A stretch of 64,000 bases of DNA, taken from CAWAHD01 sp963781785 (GTDB lineage Bacteria; Planctomycetota; Planctomycetia; Isosphaerales; Isosphaeraceae). Under the pieces are notes generated by a model that had not been told where the DNA came from, did no database searches, and worked only from the letters and a program-made list of their open reading frames with translations. Below, piece after piece: positions 11,364-21,600 of this stretch (within the stretch, counting starts at the first letter, position 1; each line of letters begins with the position of its first letter). The stretch lies in assembly GCA_963781785.1 (NCBI GenBank), contig CAWAHD010000001.1, forward strand, positions 2,170,001 to 2,234,000, read 5' to 3'. The translations under genes and the position numbers were made by a program.

Positions 11364-11518
11364 CGGATCCCGCCGGCGGACCGGGACCATACGTTTGCTC
11401 GCGCGTGCACACGACGAGCGTGCCCCAGACCGAGGCCGAGCGCCTCAACGCGGGACGGAGGCAACGGTGCCGCGATTCGCTTGGCTACGAATCCGACCGC
11501 CGGACGGAATCCACGGAG

Positions 11519-11779
11519 TTAGCTTGTCGCCTCGGTCGCCGATTGGCTCGCTTTCCGCGGGCTGCGTTCAAGACGAACGGTCTGGTCCAAGCCGAAATCT
11601 CTTACCGTCTCGCGGACCCACTTCTCTTCGCTGTATGGTCATCCTCGGTGCGCCTCAACCATGACACGCTCGAACGCCTCGAAGTCGGACTCCTTGCGGA
11701 ACATATCGATCCTGCAGACGGATCGGCTCAGCACGCGATAGACAAAGCCCCCAGGTGCGACTCTCGCTGTTCTTGGCAT
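11519..11779 (-). pseudogene. REP-associated tyrosine transposase (RAYT) relic, internally deleted
   Basis: From ATG 11779 the minus strand reads MPRTARVAPGGFVYRVLSRS, then VCRIDMFRKESDFEAFERVM, the N-terminus of planctomycete IS200-like REP-associated transposases. It stops near 11640 after VEAHRG. Immediately beyond, PYSEEKWVRETVRDFGLDQT followed by RLERSPRK resembles the C-terminal tail of the same family, ending at TAA 11519. The catalytic HUH motif and Tyr in the middle are missing, so about 100-130 residues have been deleted. It is non-functional. The upstream phrases CGCGTCCC(T/C)GTTTCCGTC, present twice at 11806-11850, are common near such elements. Confidence 0.7.
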
Positions 11780-12262
11780 GACAAGATCCGCTCACAGTAC
11801 TCGAAACGCGTCCCTGTTTCCGTCTGCTCCTAACCGCGTCCCCGTTTCCGTCCCGGCCGGCGGGTCGCCAGGGTGATCCATACGTACCTACAGAGTTGGC
11901 GCGGACCGGCAGGCGCGGAATGATGCGTGAGCCTCGAATGAGTGAGCTTGACGGCGGAGTGCGAGGGAATGATATTGGACGAGTCTTTGGTGATCGACGC
12001 CGGACCCGTTGCGTTATTCCAATTGTCTCAGGATTACACGCTGTCGCCTTGAAGGAAGCCGTCGAGCAGGGGAGGCTGTCGCCGCGGGCAGGCACGGACA
12101 ACGAGGCCTTGCTCGGAGGGTGAGCCGGCCCGCCGCTGGGGAGGAAGGACTCCCCTGGCGGGGAAGTGGCTGATTCCAGAATGGAATGGAAGGACACGCA
12201 ATGGTGTCCTTCCCATGTCTTGCCAGCGGGGTGCGTGTCCTCGCAGTTTGTCCCTCCGACCG
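11780..12262. other. Gene-free stretch
   Basis: Short ORFs only, with no recognisable family on either strand. It begins with two GTTTCCGTC phrases attached to the transposase relic. Confidence 0.5.
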
Positions 12263-13192
12263 TCATTCCGCTTTCTTGAACAGGTCGAGAAACCGGTCCT
12301 CGTACTCCGGGAAGATGCCGATGCGGTCCAGCTCGCGCTTCAGCTCGTAGGCGGCCGAGCGGTCGCTCGAGGCCCGTGCGAAGAGTTCTTCGATGTGCCG
12401 CTTCTCCGCGGGGCCGATCCGCTCCGGCTCGGCAGGCTCTTGCGCGATCGCCTCCTCCTCCTCCGGCATCGACTGTCCCAGCGCTTGCTCCATCTGCGCC
12501 AAGAGCTCGCCGAGGTGCTGCTCCATCTCCCGGGACTGCTCGGACAGCTCGGCGAGGTCGATCGCGACGCCGGTGAGCGTCGCAAACGCTTCGAGCACGG
12601 CCTGCGAGGCCTTCGGGAACGGGAGCTGCGAGAAGATGTGCGGCATCTCGCCCAGCAGGCAGGCACCACGCAGGCCCGCCTCTGCGGCCGCCGCGAGGAG
12701 CACGCCGTTGAGCCCGCCGATCTGGCCGTCCTCGAGGACCTTCACCCCGTGCCGCCTCAGCTCAGTGAAACCCTCAGGGTCGGTGGCGGCGCCGAACACA
12801 CGCGCCTCATGTCCGGGGTGCATCTGGGTGGCCATGGCCGCGAATGTGACGACGCGATTCACGCCTAACCCCCGGGCGTACTCGATGATCTTACGGCAAA
12901 AGGCATACTTGCCCAGGGGCGGCTGCGCCTCGCCGATGAAGACGACCAAGTCATGCCGGCCGGCCGGGTCATGCCAGGCGAAGAACCGGCTCCGCGGCAG
13001 GCGGCCGGGTTGGATGATCCCGCCCTTGACATCGACGTGCCCGACGTCGAACAACTCCTGAGCAGGCAGCTCCGACAAGAGATGCATGCCGAGCTTGGCC
13101 ATCAGGTAGTAGCCGGCGCTGACGGCCACGTGCCCCATCCCGGGCCAGGCTGCGACCAGCCAGGGCTCGCTCAGTCTCTCTCTGTCCGGCAT
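12263..13192 (-). CDS. PAC2 family protein
   Basis: 309 residues. Related to archaeal/bacterial PAC2 proteins, named for proteasome assembly chaperone 2; the bacterial role is unknown. The N-terminus (WLVAAWPGMGHVAVSAGYYL) and the core (RVVTFAAMATQMH, GLNGVLLAAAAEAGLRGACLLGEMP) are typical, the latter being the conserved Gly-rich loop and the ...GE(M)P segment. After residue 190 comes a Glu/Gln-rich tail (EEEEAIAQEPAEPE) and a C-terminal helix pair, probably coiled. ATG 13192 is the first start and gives the family N-terminus. It stands alone on the minus strand, 163 bp from the ThuA gene, so no operon is clear. Confidence 0.85.
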   Translation of the reverse strand: MPDRERLSEPWLVAAWPGMGHVAVSAGYYLMAKLGMHLLSELPAQELFDVGHVDVKGGIIQPGRLPRSRFFAWHDPAGRHDLVVFIGEAQPPLGKYAFCRKIIEYARGLGVNRVVTFAAMATQMHPGHEARVFGAATDPEGFTELRRHGVKVLEDGQIGGLNGVLLAAAAEAGLRGACLLGEMPHIFSQLPFPKASQAVLEAFATLTGVAIDLAELSEQSREMEQHLGELLAQMEQALGQSMPEEEEAIAQEPAEPERIGPAEKRHIEELFARASSDRSAAYELKRELDRIGIFPEYEDRFLDLFKKAE

Positions 13193-13355
13193 CGCTCATC
13201 CCCTTTTTCGGTTCGGCCAAGCAGCCGCACCGCCGTTTTCACCAGGAACGTCACCGCAAAGCCGCGCTGACCTCCAGGCTGATGACTCCGCTTGAGCGTG
13301 CGTCCGAGCAGAAACCAGCCGCAAAAGCGCTACGTCCCACTGTTTTTCGGGTTTC

Positions 13356-14365
13356 TCAGTCGACCTTACCCGTCGCGGCCCAGAGCACGCCCCGGCGCAG
13401 CCACTCCTGATAATGAGGATCCGCCATCGCCTCGGTGTCATGCCCCAGGACGTTTTCATAGACGCGTCCCTTGCCGTAGGTATTCACCCAGATGACCGGC
13501 TCGTCCTTGCCGGTTCCCTTCGGTTTGTCGCGGTCGGAGTGGGCCGTTGCCAGGACGGTGCTGCCAGGCACCAGGAGCGAATTCTGATAGAGCTCGTCGA
13601 TCGCATGCACAAACCGAGCGGGTACGCCTCGCGAGATCGGATGGTCGGCTGCCGTCTTTTTGACCGTGAAGACGTGCTTGGGCCCGTGGAACCCCTGCGA
13701 CCGCCAGCCACCAGCGATCACTTTCTCGAATTCCTCCCAATTGGGCTTGGTAAAGGCGCTCGACGCGTAGTGGCAAACCACCAGGCCCTTCCCTTCGCGC
13801 ACCGCCTTCAAGAATGCCTGCTTGTTCTCATCCGACCAGCGCGACTCAGGTGGTCCCTTGTCCGTATCCTTGTAGTTCAATATCAGCACATCATACTTGG
13901 ATAAATTGCCATCGGTCAGGTCTTTCGAGGGCGCCCCGGTCACCTCGACCTTGACCTTGCCGCCATCCTCGAGAATCTCAGTCAGCACTTTCGTCGTGAC
14001 TTTCCAGGAATGCACGTCAATATTATCGCCCGTGATGATCAGTGCCTTGACCGGGTGCGACGGCGCATGCTGCACGTCTTTATTGTCGGCGGGGGTAGCC
14101 GATTTCGCGGCTTGAATCTCGAGCCCGGAGCTGTTGTCGTTGGCGCGGAAAGCGGCGCAGGCTCCGGTACCGGTTCGGCTGCGGCGCTTTGCGTGAACGT
14201 CGTTGCGGTTGCCGCGCCGGCTGCCAGCATCGAGAGGCCGGCGATCACCGCGAGCGCCCTCGGCTGCAAACCCGTTCGCGCCGGCGGATGAGGTACGCCC
14301 CATTGCTTATCTTGTGAGCTGTCGCTAATGAATACGTCGTCACCTTGTCGCGGTTGTTCGCTCAT
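13356..14365 (-). CDS. ThuA-like domain protein with N-terminal membrane anchor (one frameshift)
   Basis: ThuA (trehalose utilisation) fold, a glutamine amidotransferase-like domain often found in exported planctomycete proteins; substrate unknown. The ThuA part starts at VKALIITGDNIDVHSWKVTT and includes YDVLILNYKD, GKGLVVCHYASSAF and DHPISRGVP. The true N-terminus lies one frame over: MSEQPRQGDDVFISD from ATG 14365, then a hydrophobic stretch (ALAVIAGLSMLAAGAATA) that is a signal or anchor segment. The two frames meet near 14125. The ORF start at 14303 in the downstream frame would give an unlikely Arg-rich N-terminus, so I prefer the joined model. Confidence 0.75.
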
Positions 14366-14797
14366 CGCAGCCTTCCGGGTTGAGGAACGACACTGGTCAA
14401 GCGCGGGCATCTGTCCACCCGCTCGAGCCCAAGCTCAGCTCAATTCTCTTCGTCTTCGCAGGGAAATGCCAGACAAAACTCAGCTTCCTGTGCCGTCCGC
14501 TCGTTCCCTCGGTCAGACTCGAAGCAAGCTAGGGATCAATCGACTTCGGCGCTCGCGGACCGAAGCGCGCATGACCGCTGCAAGGCCGAGATCGATGAAA
14601 TGGCTCAAGGTCCGTTGCATGTTTGATCCGTCGCGCGACCTGCCGCGAAATAAACGCCTGTGTCGTTCGCGCGCCTGAATTCGTCCCGACCCATTGAAAG
14701 ATCAAGGCATTCGGTGATTGACAGGCCGACTTTCGCCGGTCATTCTCACTGCGTTCTTGTCAGCGAATCAAGAGGTTAAGTCCGGAGTGCCTTGCGT
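14366..14797. other. Gene-free stretch
   Basis: Divergent region between the ThuA-like and Sir2 genes. The phrase GGATCAATCGACTTCGG near 14533 also occurs near 15630, on the other side of the Sir2 gene. Nothing else is recognised. Confidence 0.5.
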
Positions 14798-15598
14798 ATG
14801 GAGACACGGGAGCCCGTCATACAGGCGCCTACCGCCATCGACACCGGCCAGATTGCACAGGTGGTCGATCTGCTGCGCGGGAGCCGGAGCATTCTGTTCA
14901 TCACGGGAGCGGGCCTTTCGGCGGACTCCGGCTTGCCGACCTACCGGGGAATCGGAGGACTCTACGAGAACCGGGATCCGGAGGAGAACATTCCCATCGA
15001 GTCCTTGCTTTCCCTTGAGGCCCTCGAAGCTCGCCCTGATCTGACCTGGAAGTACCTCCTTCAGGTCGAGCAGGCGTGTCGAGCAGCCAGGCCCAACCGT
15101 GGGCACGAAGTCATCGCGGCCTTCGAGTTGCGCTTCGACCGCGTCTGGGTTCTGACGCAGAACGTCGACGGGTTCCACCGACAGGCCGGGTCCATGAATG
15201 TGATCGATATTCACGGCGATCTCCACCACATTCGATGCACGCGGTGCCGTTACACCCAGGCGGTCGATGACTACGTCGGGTTCTCGATCCCACCGCGCTG
15301 CCCTGACTGCCGGGGGGTACTCCGGCCCGACGTCGTCTTGTTCGGAGAGGAACTCCCGGCGCGGCAGCTCGCCACCTATCATGCGGAGACCCGACGCGGT
15401 TTCGATCTGGTGATCTCCGTTGGAACAACCAGCGTCTTCCCCTACATCTCGGCACCGGTGCTGGCTGCACGAGAGCGGCACAAACCGAGCATCGAGATCA
15501 ATCCGGGCGACACTGGAGTGACCAAACTTGTCACAGTCAAGGTCTCGCACAGGGCCGCTCCGGCACTGGATGCGATTTGGAGCGCCTACAACGGGTAA
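14798..15598 (+). CDS. Sir2-family NAD-dependent protein deacylase
   Basis: Sirtuin of 266 residues that would remove acyl groups from protein lysines using NAD. Visible motifs: the NAD-binding GAGLSADSGLPTYRG (about residues 37-51); TQNVDGFHRQAGS; the catalytic His in IDIHGDLHHIRC (about residue 131); zinc-binding pairs CTRC and CPDC; VGTTSVFPY in the C-terminal Rossmann part. Length is normal for bacterial CobB-type enzymes. ATG 14798 is used because the TTG six bases upstream adds nothing conserved. It is flanked by gene-free DNA, so it is probably its own transcription unit. Confidence 0.92.
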   Translation: METREPVIQAPTAIDTGQIAQVVDLLRGSRSILFITGAGLSADSGLPTYRGIGGLYENRDPEENIPIESLLSLEALEARPDLTWKYLLQVEQACRAARPNRGHEVIAAFELRFDRVWVLTQNVDGFHRQAGSMNVIDIHGDLHHIRCTRCRYTQAVDDYVGFSIPPRCPDCRGVLRPDVVLFGEELPARQLATYHAETRRGFDLVISVGTTSVFPYISAPVLAARERHKPSIEINPGDTGVTKLVTVKVSHRAAPALDAIWSAYNG

Positions 15599-16055
15599 CG
15601 TCGAGCGGGCTTGACCATCGCCCGGCCGGATCAATCGACTTCGGTGTGCCGGACCGACGCAAGCAATGCCTGCTTGATTCCGTTGCGATCGAGCGCGAGA
15701 ACAACCGAAATGCCGGCGGCTGACTTGGTACGACGAATACTCGCGCGCGATGGTTGGTTCCACTTCACAGCTCGTCGCTCTCACCAGTCATTTCAATGGC
15801 CACGTTCGCGGGTTGGCCGTCGAATCTTTCTTCCCACGGAATTCGACCTGCAAGTTCTGCGAGTACGTCCGCTTTGTCCGTCCTCGCGCCGGTGGGTCCG
15901 GTATGTCCCCGGCCCGGGAAACTTCCGCGCCAAAGAGATGTCGGCCTTGACGCACGCCTCGCTATCCGCGAGCCCCACTTTCCCAGGGGCTGGGAGTTGA
16001 AAGACATAACGGATTGATCGACAATCGAAAGCCACCCACATTGGAGAAGCCGAAC
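15599..16055. other. Gene-free stretch
   Basis: No supportable ORF on either strand. Contains the second copy of GGATCAATCGACTTCGG near 15630. Confidence 0.5.
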
Positions 16056-17025
16056 ATGACGCAGAACGTCATCGATGATCTCACGACAAGGCGTACGTTT
16101 CTCGGCGGCACAGCCGCCCTGGCAGCGTGCGCTGTCATGCCTCGCAGCCTTTTCGGCGCTCTTGCTGCCAAGCCCAACTCCGTCATGAGCGGCGTGCGAA
16201 TCGGTTGCATCACCTACAGCTATCGCGGCGGCGTGAATACGGCCGAATACACTCTGGAGTGCCTTCTGAAGGATGGCCTCAGCGAGACGGAGCTGATGGA
16301 TGGCCCCATCCGCTCGTTCGCGGGGATTACTGGCGGGCGCGCCGCGGCGCGGCCGGCGCGGCGGCGCGGGCAACGACGCCCAGAAACCGGCACCCGCGCC
16401 GGTGAGCGATGCCGACCGCGCCAAAGAGCGCGAGTCGCAGCTTGCCAAGTGCGTGCAATTGCGCAAGATGTACAACGACGCCGGCGTCAACATCCACATC
16501 CACAAGCTCCCGTTCGGCCCGACCGACGACGACATCGACTTCAACTTCGAGATCGCCAAGGCTCTGGGCTGCAAGGCGATCACCACCGAGCGCAACGACC
16601 AGCAGGCCAAGCGCCTGGCCCCGTTTGCCGAGAAGCACAAGATCTGGGTCGCCTTCCACAACCACACAAACAACATGCCGAAAATCGATGACATCGATCC
16701 GCTCTCGAACGCCGGCGAGTACATCGGGTTCAATTTCGACATCGGACACTACGTCGCCGGAACCAAGGGCAAATCGCCGATCCCGGTCATCGAGAAGTAT
16801 CACGACAAGATCATCAGCATGCACTTGAAAGACCGCACTGCCGACGGCGGCAATCTCCCCTGGGGCAAGGGTCAGACGCCAATCAAGGATGTACTCCTGT
16901 TACTCAAGAAAGAGCAGTGGCCGATCTACGCCGACATCGAGCTGGAATACCAGATTCCGCCGGGCTCCGACGCGGTGAGAGAAGTCGCCAAGTGTGTGGA
17001 ATACTGCAAGGAAGCGCTCGCTTGA
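16056..17025 (+). CDS. TAT-exported sugar phosphate isomerase/epimerase-like protein (one frameshift)
   Basis: Xylose-isomerase-like TIM barrel. The N-terminus has a twin-arginine signal (TTRRTFLGGTAALAACAVM), so export folded is expected. Barrel motifs: IGCITYSYRG, WVAFHNHTN, GFNFDIGHYVAG, ISMHLKDRT with metal-binding His/Asp, and a C-terminal ADIELEYQIPPG, close to the family's usual E(x)E/EY site. The frame shifts near 16330, in a GC-rich run (CGGGCGCGCCGCGGCG), between RSFAGI and GAPRRGRRGGAGND. The region after the shift is an Ala/Gly/Pro linker. ATG 16056 follows GGAGAAGCCG. The substrate cannot be told. Confidence 0.8.
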
Positions 17026-17074
17026 GCCCTTACCCCGGCACGGCGCGGATATCGTCGGTTCGCTGCGTCCCTGT

Positions 17075-17683
17075 TTACTGCTCCCACGAGCGCCGGCAGT
17101 CCCGGTGCGGCCAGCACCGCGGCGTCACGGCGTTCCCGGGTCCCAGATCGTCGCATCGAGGGTCGTGGCCCCTGGCGTGGACGGGCCGTGGAACCCGTAG
17201 ACGGTAACAATCTTCGTAGAAGTGCGTCGCTCCGCCACGGTGGCTTTCCATGCGGACGAACAGGGCGAAATCGGGATTCGAGAAATCCATGCGGCCCTGG
17301 AAGTTGCCCGGCCGATCTTCCTCGATGCCCGCGGGCATGGCGGCGTGGCGCTGGCCGCGCGTCCCGTTGAGCGTCCCGGGCGGCCGGGGGGTCTCGATCG
17401 TCCAGGTATCGCCGCCGTCGCGGCTCCGAGCGAAGAGGAAGTCCTCGGCCTTGGTCCGGTCGAGGTGGTAATCATCGCGACTCCCGTCGCGGAAGAATCC
17501 GCGACTGAAGGCGACGAGGAACTCGTCGCCCCACGACCAGGCCCCGTGGTTCGCCGGCCAGCCCACAAATCGGCCCTTCTCGTCGTACACATGGACGTGC
17601 CGGACGATCCGCGGCGGCTCGCCCCCTCGTGCCAACGGCACGGCGACGAGCACGGGAAAGAGCAGAAGCGTGTAACGCACCAT
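17075..17683 (-). pseudogene. Exo-alpha-sialidase-like protein, 3' truncated
   Basis: From ATG 17683 there is a signal peptide (MVRYTLLLFPVLVAVPLARG), then RHVHVYDEKGRFVGWPANHG and FARSRDGGDTWTIETPRPPG, the Asp-box (SxDGGxTW) phrase of BNR/sialidase-like beta-propellers. Only about 200 residues are present against 330 or more in the family. After HFYEDCYR the sequence loses similarity in every frame, so the C-terminal blades are gone. A start far upstream at 18400 exists but only reads through the next gene antisense to its frame. I treat it as a remnant. Confidence 0.65.
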
Positions 17684-17957
17684 CGGTTTGACTTTCAGTC
17701 GAGCGTGAAAAGCGGGGCAGGTCCGATATTGGCAATCCAGCGCACCTTGCGGACCAGCGAGCCCAGCCAGACGCCCGTCAGGACGACGACGATGATCAAA
17801 CCGCGCACGCTGAACCGGAGGTAGCTTCGCCAGGCCTGTCCGGCGGCTCGCGCCGGCATGTTCGCCTCTTTCCCGGATCGCAGGACGATCGGTGCTTGAA
17901 TGACGCTCTTTGCTCAGGATAATCGGAACGCGCCGCCAAAAGTACACCAAGTCACGG

Positions 17958-18783
17958 TTACTGCTTCCCAAGCATGATGGCGGTATACGGTTCCGTCCGA
18001 TCGAGGACATTGGTCCATGGGACGATCTGTTCGGCCTTCCAGATCTCGCGTCCCTTGTGCCTGACGGCCAGAAAAACGCTGTTGAAGCGGGCCAGGGCAT
18101 ATTCCCACTGGGAAGCGCCGCCGTGTTTGCGCCTCGATCAGGAAGAAGGTCTCCGGATCGCCGGCGTGAACGAAAACGTAGAGCGCCCCATCGATCAGGT
18201 CTCCCTCGGTGTTCTCGTAGCGGTAAAGCGGCTGGCTCAGCAACCGCATCTCGTATTCGACGCCGTCGTGGGCGATCTGGCGAGCGGTGAATTCCTTGGC
18301 CAGGTCGCGAAGTTGCCGCAGCCGTTTCTCCGGCGTTGCCGCCGGTTGTGGAGCGCCCGGAATCGGCTTGAGCTCGACTCCGGGCCGCTTCGTCGTCCAC
18401 GACAGATGGTCCGGACGATCGGCTTTCAGAGCCTCAAGCGACAGCGAGTGCAACTCGACCTCCTTGCTCTGGATCGGCTCGAACCACTCCAGAAACGATC
18501 CCACGACCTCCGGACGTCCCTTCGAAATCCAGATATAAACATCTCCGAACACGCTTCCCCGGATCGGGTTGGACCACCGCAAGATGGGCTTTTTCACCAG
18601 ACGGAATAGGGCGCCGCTTCCCCCGGTCGAGCGAATCGTGAACGCAGTCACTTCCTTGCCGCCGTGCTCCAGTGACAGGGCAGCCCTTGTCTTCTCATCC
18701 TGCGGCTCATCAGCCAGAGCAAGGCTGGCCGCCAGGACGCAAAAGGACGCCAGCACACGTCGAATCGTCCGTTGTCCACGCAT
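17958..18783 (-). CDS. Secreted planctomycete protein of unknown function (one frameshift)
   Basis: Signal peptide (TIRRVLASFCVLAASLALA) then a ~250-residue mature part with the phrases GSVFGDVYIWISKGRPEVVG and DGALYVFVHAGDPETFFLIE. No enzyme motif is recognised. The frame breaks near 18130. After LIEA the reading continues one frame over as GGASQWEYALARFNSVFLAV and ends VPWTNVLDRTEPYTAIMLGK at TAA 17958, which gives a natural C-terminus. A homologous family occurs widely in planctomycetes (recalled, not searched). ATG 18783 is the start. It is 274 bp upstream of the sialidase-like remnant on the same strand. Confidence 0.7.
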
Positions 18784-18909
18784 GGGGTGGTTGCCTCCGG
18801 AACAGTTCCGCGAGAATTCGAGCGGCGCACAGAAGTTGGGAAAGGAAAAGCGAAGAGTACAACATTAGTCGCTCGATGACAAGCGTCATCTCGACGCGAG
18901 AGAGGAATT

Positions 18910-19066
18910 CCAGACACCCAGGAATTCGCCGCGTCCCCTTGGTATCGAGACACCAGCATTTCATTGACTGGCTGAAGGTTGCGTGAATTACGGCGAACAT
19001 TCAGGCGACCAATTCGCGCGCGTCTGATTGCCTGCACGCACGGCCCGCCGAACGGAGGGTGTCTGG
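18910..19066 (+). repeat. 158-bp palindromic repeat, copy A
   Basis: Begins CCAGACACCC, ends GGGTGTCTGG, followed by CAACCC. The most diverged of the + oriented copies. Lies between the secreted-protein gene and the SDR gene. Confidence 0.9.
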
Positions 19067-19152
19067 CAACCCCCTGGCAACCCGGTACCAGGACACGCTT
19101 GAACCGTCCTTGATCAAGGCAAAGCCCCCAGGCGCTCCTCTCGCCGTCCCTG

Positions 19153-20040
19153 TTACCGTCCTATATGGGCGAGATCGTCGATCATCCCGGCCTTCTGCGT
19201 CGGGCGCCATCCCAGCCGCTCTTGCGTCAGCGCGCTGGACGCTGGCATGTCCATCCCGGCGAAGAAACCGAGCCAGCCGAAGTGACCGGCGGCTTCCTCT
19301 GTGGATATCGCGGCAACCGGAACTTTCAAGCCGCGCCCGATCGCCTCCGCGATCTCTCGGGCCGAAACTCCCTCCTCGGCGACAGCGTGATACCTCGCCT
19401 TGGCGGTTCCCTTCTCAATCGCCAGCCTGTAGAGGGGCGCAGCGTCGAGCAGATGCACCGCTGGCCAGCGGTTGAGCCCGTCGCCGATATACGCCGAGAT
19501 GCCCTTTTCGCGAGCGACGGCGCTCGAGTAGGTCACAAGGCCTTGCTTGAGCTGGTCGTGGACCTGAGGCAGGCGCACGACCGACACGCGAACGCCACGC
19601 GCCGCGACCGCCTCTGCCGCCAATTCCGCGGCTGCACGGGGGTTAGGGTGGTTGCGATCGAAATGGTCTTCGGTCGCGAGTTGACCTGGCCCAGCGTTCC
19701 CCATCCCGGTGCCGGAGGTGACGATCAAGGGCCGGTCGGAGCCCGCGAGCGCGTCGCCGAGCGCCTCGATGGCGCGCCTGTCTGCCTCACAGACCTCCTG
19801 GAACCTCGAGAAGTCGTGGATGAAGGCGGTGTGAATGACTCCGTCCGACATGACGGCTCCACTGCGAAGGCTTTCCAGGTCTTCAAGATCACCTCGATGG
19901 ACAAGGGCACCAAGGGCGGCAAGCGCTGCGGCAGCCACATCCGAACGAGCGAGGCCGAGCACCGTATGTCCCGCGCCGTTCAACTCTCGCACAATGGCAG
20001 ATCCCATGAATCCTGTCGCACCTGTGACGAAAATACGCAT
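19153..20040 (-). CDS. NAD(P)-dependent epimerase/dehydratase (extended SDR family)
   Basis: 295 residues. Rossmann-fold oxidoreductase acting on an unknown substrate. N-terminus MRIFVTGATGFMGSAIVREL has the TGxxGxxG nucleotide-binding motif, and DLEDLESLRSGAVMSDGVIH follows as in SDR-family reductases. I chose ATG 20040 because AAAGGA lies 6 nt upstream; TTG 20046 is less likely. It follows the TetR gene on the same strand (77 bp gap), so AKR-TetR-SDR probably form one unit controlled by the TetR protein. Confidence 0.88.
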   Translation of the reverse strand: MRIFVTGATGFMGSAIVRELNGAGHTVLGLARSDVAAAALAALGALVHRGDLEDLESLRSGAVMSDGVIHTAFIHDFSRFQEVCEADRRAIEALGDALAGSDRPLIVTSGTGMGNAGPGQLATEDHFDRNHPNPRAAAELAAEAVAARGVRVSVVRLPQVHDQLKQGLVTYSSAVAREKGISAYIGDGLNRWPAVHLLDAAPLYRLAIEKGTAKARYHAVAEEGVSAREIAEAIGRGLKVPVAAISTEEAAGHFGWLGFFAGMDMPASSALTQERLGWRPTQKAGMIDDLAHIGR

Positions 20041-20117
20041 GATCAATCCTTTCGGTGAAAGCGTAGGGGTTCAATCGGCTCGGCGCCGATCATGAAAGCC
20101 GTAGTGGATGGGCCGCT

Positions 20118-20705
20118 CTAACCGGGACAAAGCCCGTTCATGAGCAACTGCCACACGTCGTTGTATGCCGCGTCTATGCACGGATCGGACCACTCTGCGG
20201 CATGGGCCGGGTGGTGGAACTTGGTGGTGGCGACTAACACCGCCCGGCCGGCGGCCACGGGGTCGACGGTGCGGAAAGTGCCGTCCTTCACGCCGGAGCG
20301 GATGACCGTCGCGACCAGCCCGATCAATTCACTGACGTGGGCCGCGACCACCGACTGTGCATCGGCCGCCAGCGTCCGGTAGGCAGAGAACAGCTCCGGG
20401 TCTTCGGCAACCCGCCCGCGTTTGACGGCAATCATGGCGTCGACCAGCTTCCGTAACCGCTGCGGAGCCGGGCCCGACCGGGCAGCGATGGCACGTAACG
20501 GAGGCATGGTCGCTTCAACCCACCTCCCGACGACCAGGTCCCGCAGCTCGGCCTTGGTCGCCACGTGCCGATAGACAGCCGTGTGGCTCACGCCCAACGC
20601 CCGCGCCACATCCACCACCGTTGCCTTGGCCGGGCCGAACCGCCGGATGACGTCTTCGGCTGCAGCCAGGATTCGATCGAGGGTGAGCGGGGCGTCGGGT
20701 GGCAT
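20118..20705 (-). CDS. TetR/AcrR family transcriptional regulator
   Basis: 195 residues. N-terminal helix-turn-helix at about residues 10-55 (ILAAAEDVIRRFG, ATVVDVARALGVSHTAVYRH, VATKAELRDLVVG) and an all-helical C-terminal ligand-binding half. Starts at ATG 20705, 21 bp after the aldo/keto reductase stop. A repressor sensing a small molecule metabolised by the neighbouring reductases is the usual arrangement; that link is inferred. Confidence 0.9.
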   Translation of the reverse strand: MPPDAPLTLDRILAAAEDVIRRFGPAKATVVDVARALGVSHTAVYRHVATKAELRDLVVGRWVEATMPPLRAIAARSGPAPQRLRKLVDAMIAVKRGRVAEDPELFSAYRTLAADAQSVVAAHVSELIGLVATVIRSGVKDGTFRTVDPVAAGRAVLVATTKFHHPAHAAEWSDPCIDAAYNDVWQLLMNGLCPG

Positions 20706-20726
20706 GCCGGCCTCGATGGATGAGAG

Positions 20727-21600
20727 TCAGTGCGCGATCCCGTCCAGCTCCGCCAAGCTCTCGCGCGACAGCGTCAACTGAGCGGCGGCCAGGTTCTCGC
20801 GGAGATGAGCAACCGACGACGTGCCGGGGATCAACAGGATATTGGGCGACCGGTGCAGAAGCCACGCGAGCGCAACTTGCATCGGCGTGGCCCCGAGCCG
20901 CTGTGCAACCTCTGACAGTGTGGACGACTGTAACGGTGAAAACCCGCCGAGGGGGAAGAACGGCACGTAGGCAATGCTCTGCCGAGCGAGATTGTCGATC
21001 AGGGCGTCATCGTGGCGGTGGGCCAGGTTGTAGTTGTTCTGCACGCAAACGACATCGGTGATTCCTTGCGCCTCGGCCTCCTGGGCGGCCGTGACGTTGC
21101 TCAGGCCGATGTGGCGGATCAGCCCCTGTTTCTTGAGGCCGGCCAGCACCGACACCTGCTCGGCGATGGACCCTTCCTCGGGGCCGAGGCCCGCCCCCAT
21201 CACGCGGTAGTTGACGATATCGAGCGCAGTCCAGGCCCAGGTTGCGGAGGTTGTCGTGGACGCCGGAGGTCAGCTCCAGGGGCGAGATGGCAGGTTGCCA
21301 TGACTGATCGGGAGGGCGCCGGCCCCCGAGCTTGGTGATGATCACAAGCCCCGCGGGATACGGGTGCAGGGCCTGACGGATGATCTGGTTGGTGACGTGC
21401 GGGCCGTAGTAGTCGCTGGTGTCGATGTGGTCTACGCCGGCCGCGACAGCCTCGCGAAGGACGGCGGCAGCACCATCCAGGTCCCTGGGAGGCCCATACA
21501 CGCCGGGCCCGGCCAGTTGCATCGCGCCGTAGCCCATCCGGTGGACCGTCAATGACGTGCCGGGGAACGTGAACCGGCCGCCGAGCTTGGCTTCACTCAT
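20727..21600 (-). CDS. Aldo/keto reductase (one frameshift)
   Basis: NADPH-dependent carbonyl reductase. Starts MSEAKLGGRFTFPGTSLTVH at ATG 21600 with an AAAGGAG ribosome site. DTSDYYGP holds the catalytic Asp and Tyr, VIITKLG the Lys; the C-terminal half has LIRHIGLSNVT, VCVQNNYNLAHR and the cofactor-binding ILLIPGTSSVAHLREN. The catalytic His segment lies at the frame break near 21215, where one T appears extra (reading becomes GLDALDIVNYRVMGAG). First gene of the AKR-TetR-SDR group. Confidence 0.85.

Larger units (their letters stand above)
10616..11452 (+). repeat. Segmental duplication, copy 2 (promoter + ECF sigma + kinase 5' stub)
   Basis: Direct repeat of 3142-4000. After the sigma gene only the first ~18 codons of a kinase remain (SRVHTTSVPQTEAERLN), then the sequence departs into a transposase relic. 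Confidence 0.85.

Noticed and set aside
17075..18400. Single 441-codon minus-strand gene
   Set aside because: It merges a sialidase-like remnant that has its own signal peptide at 17683 with the out-of-frame tail of the secreted-protein gene.
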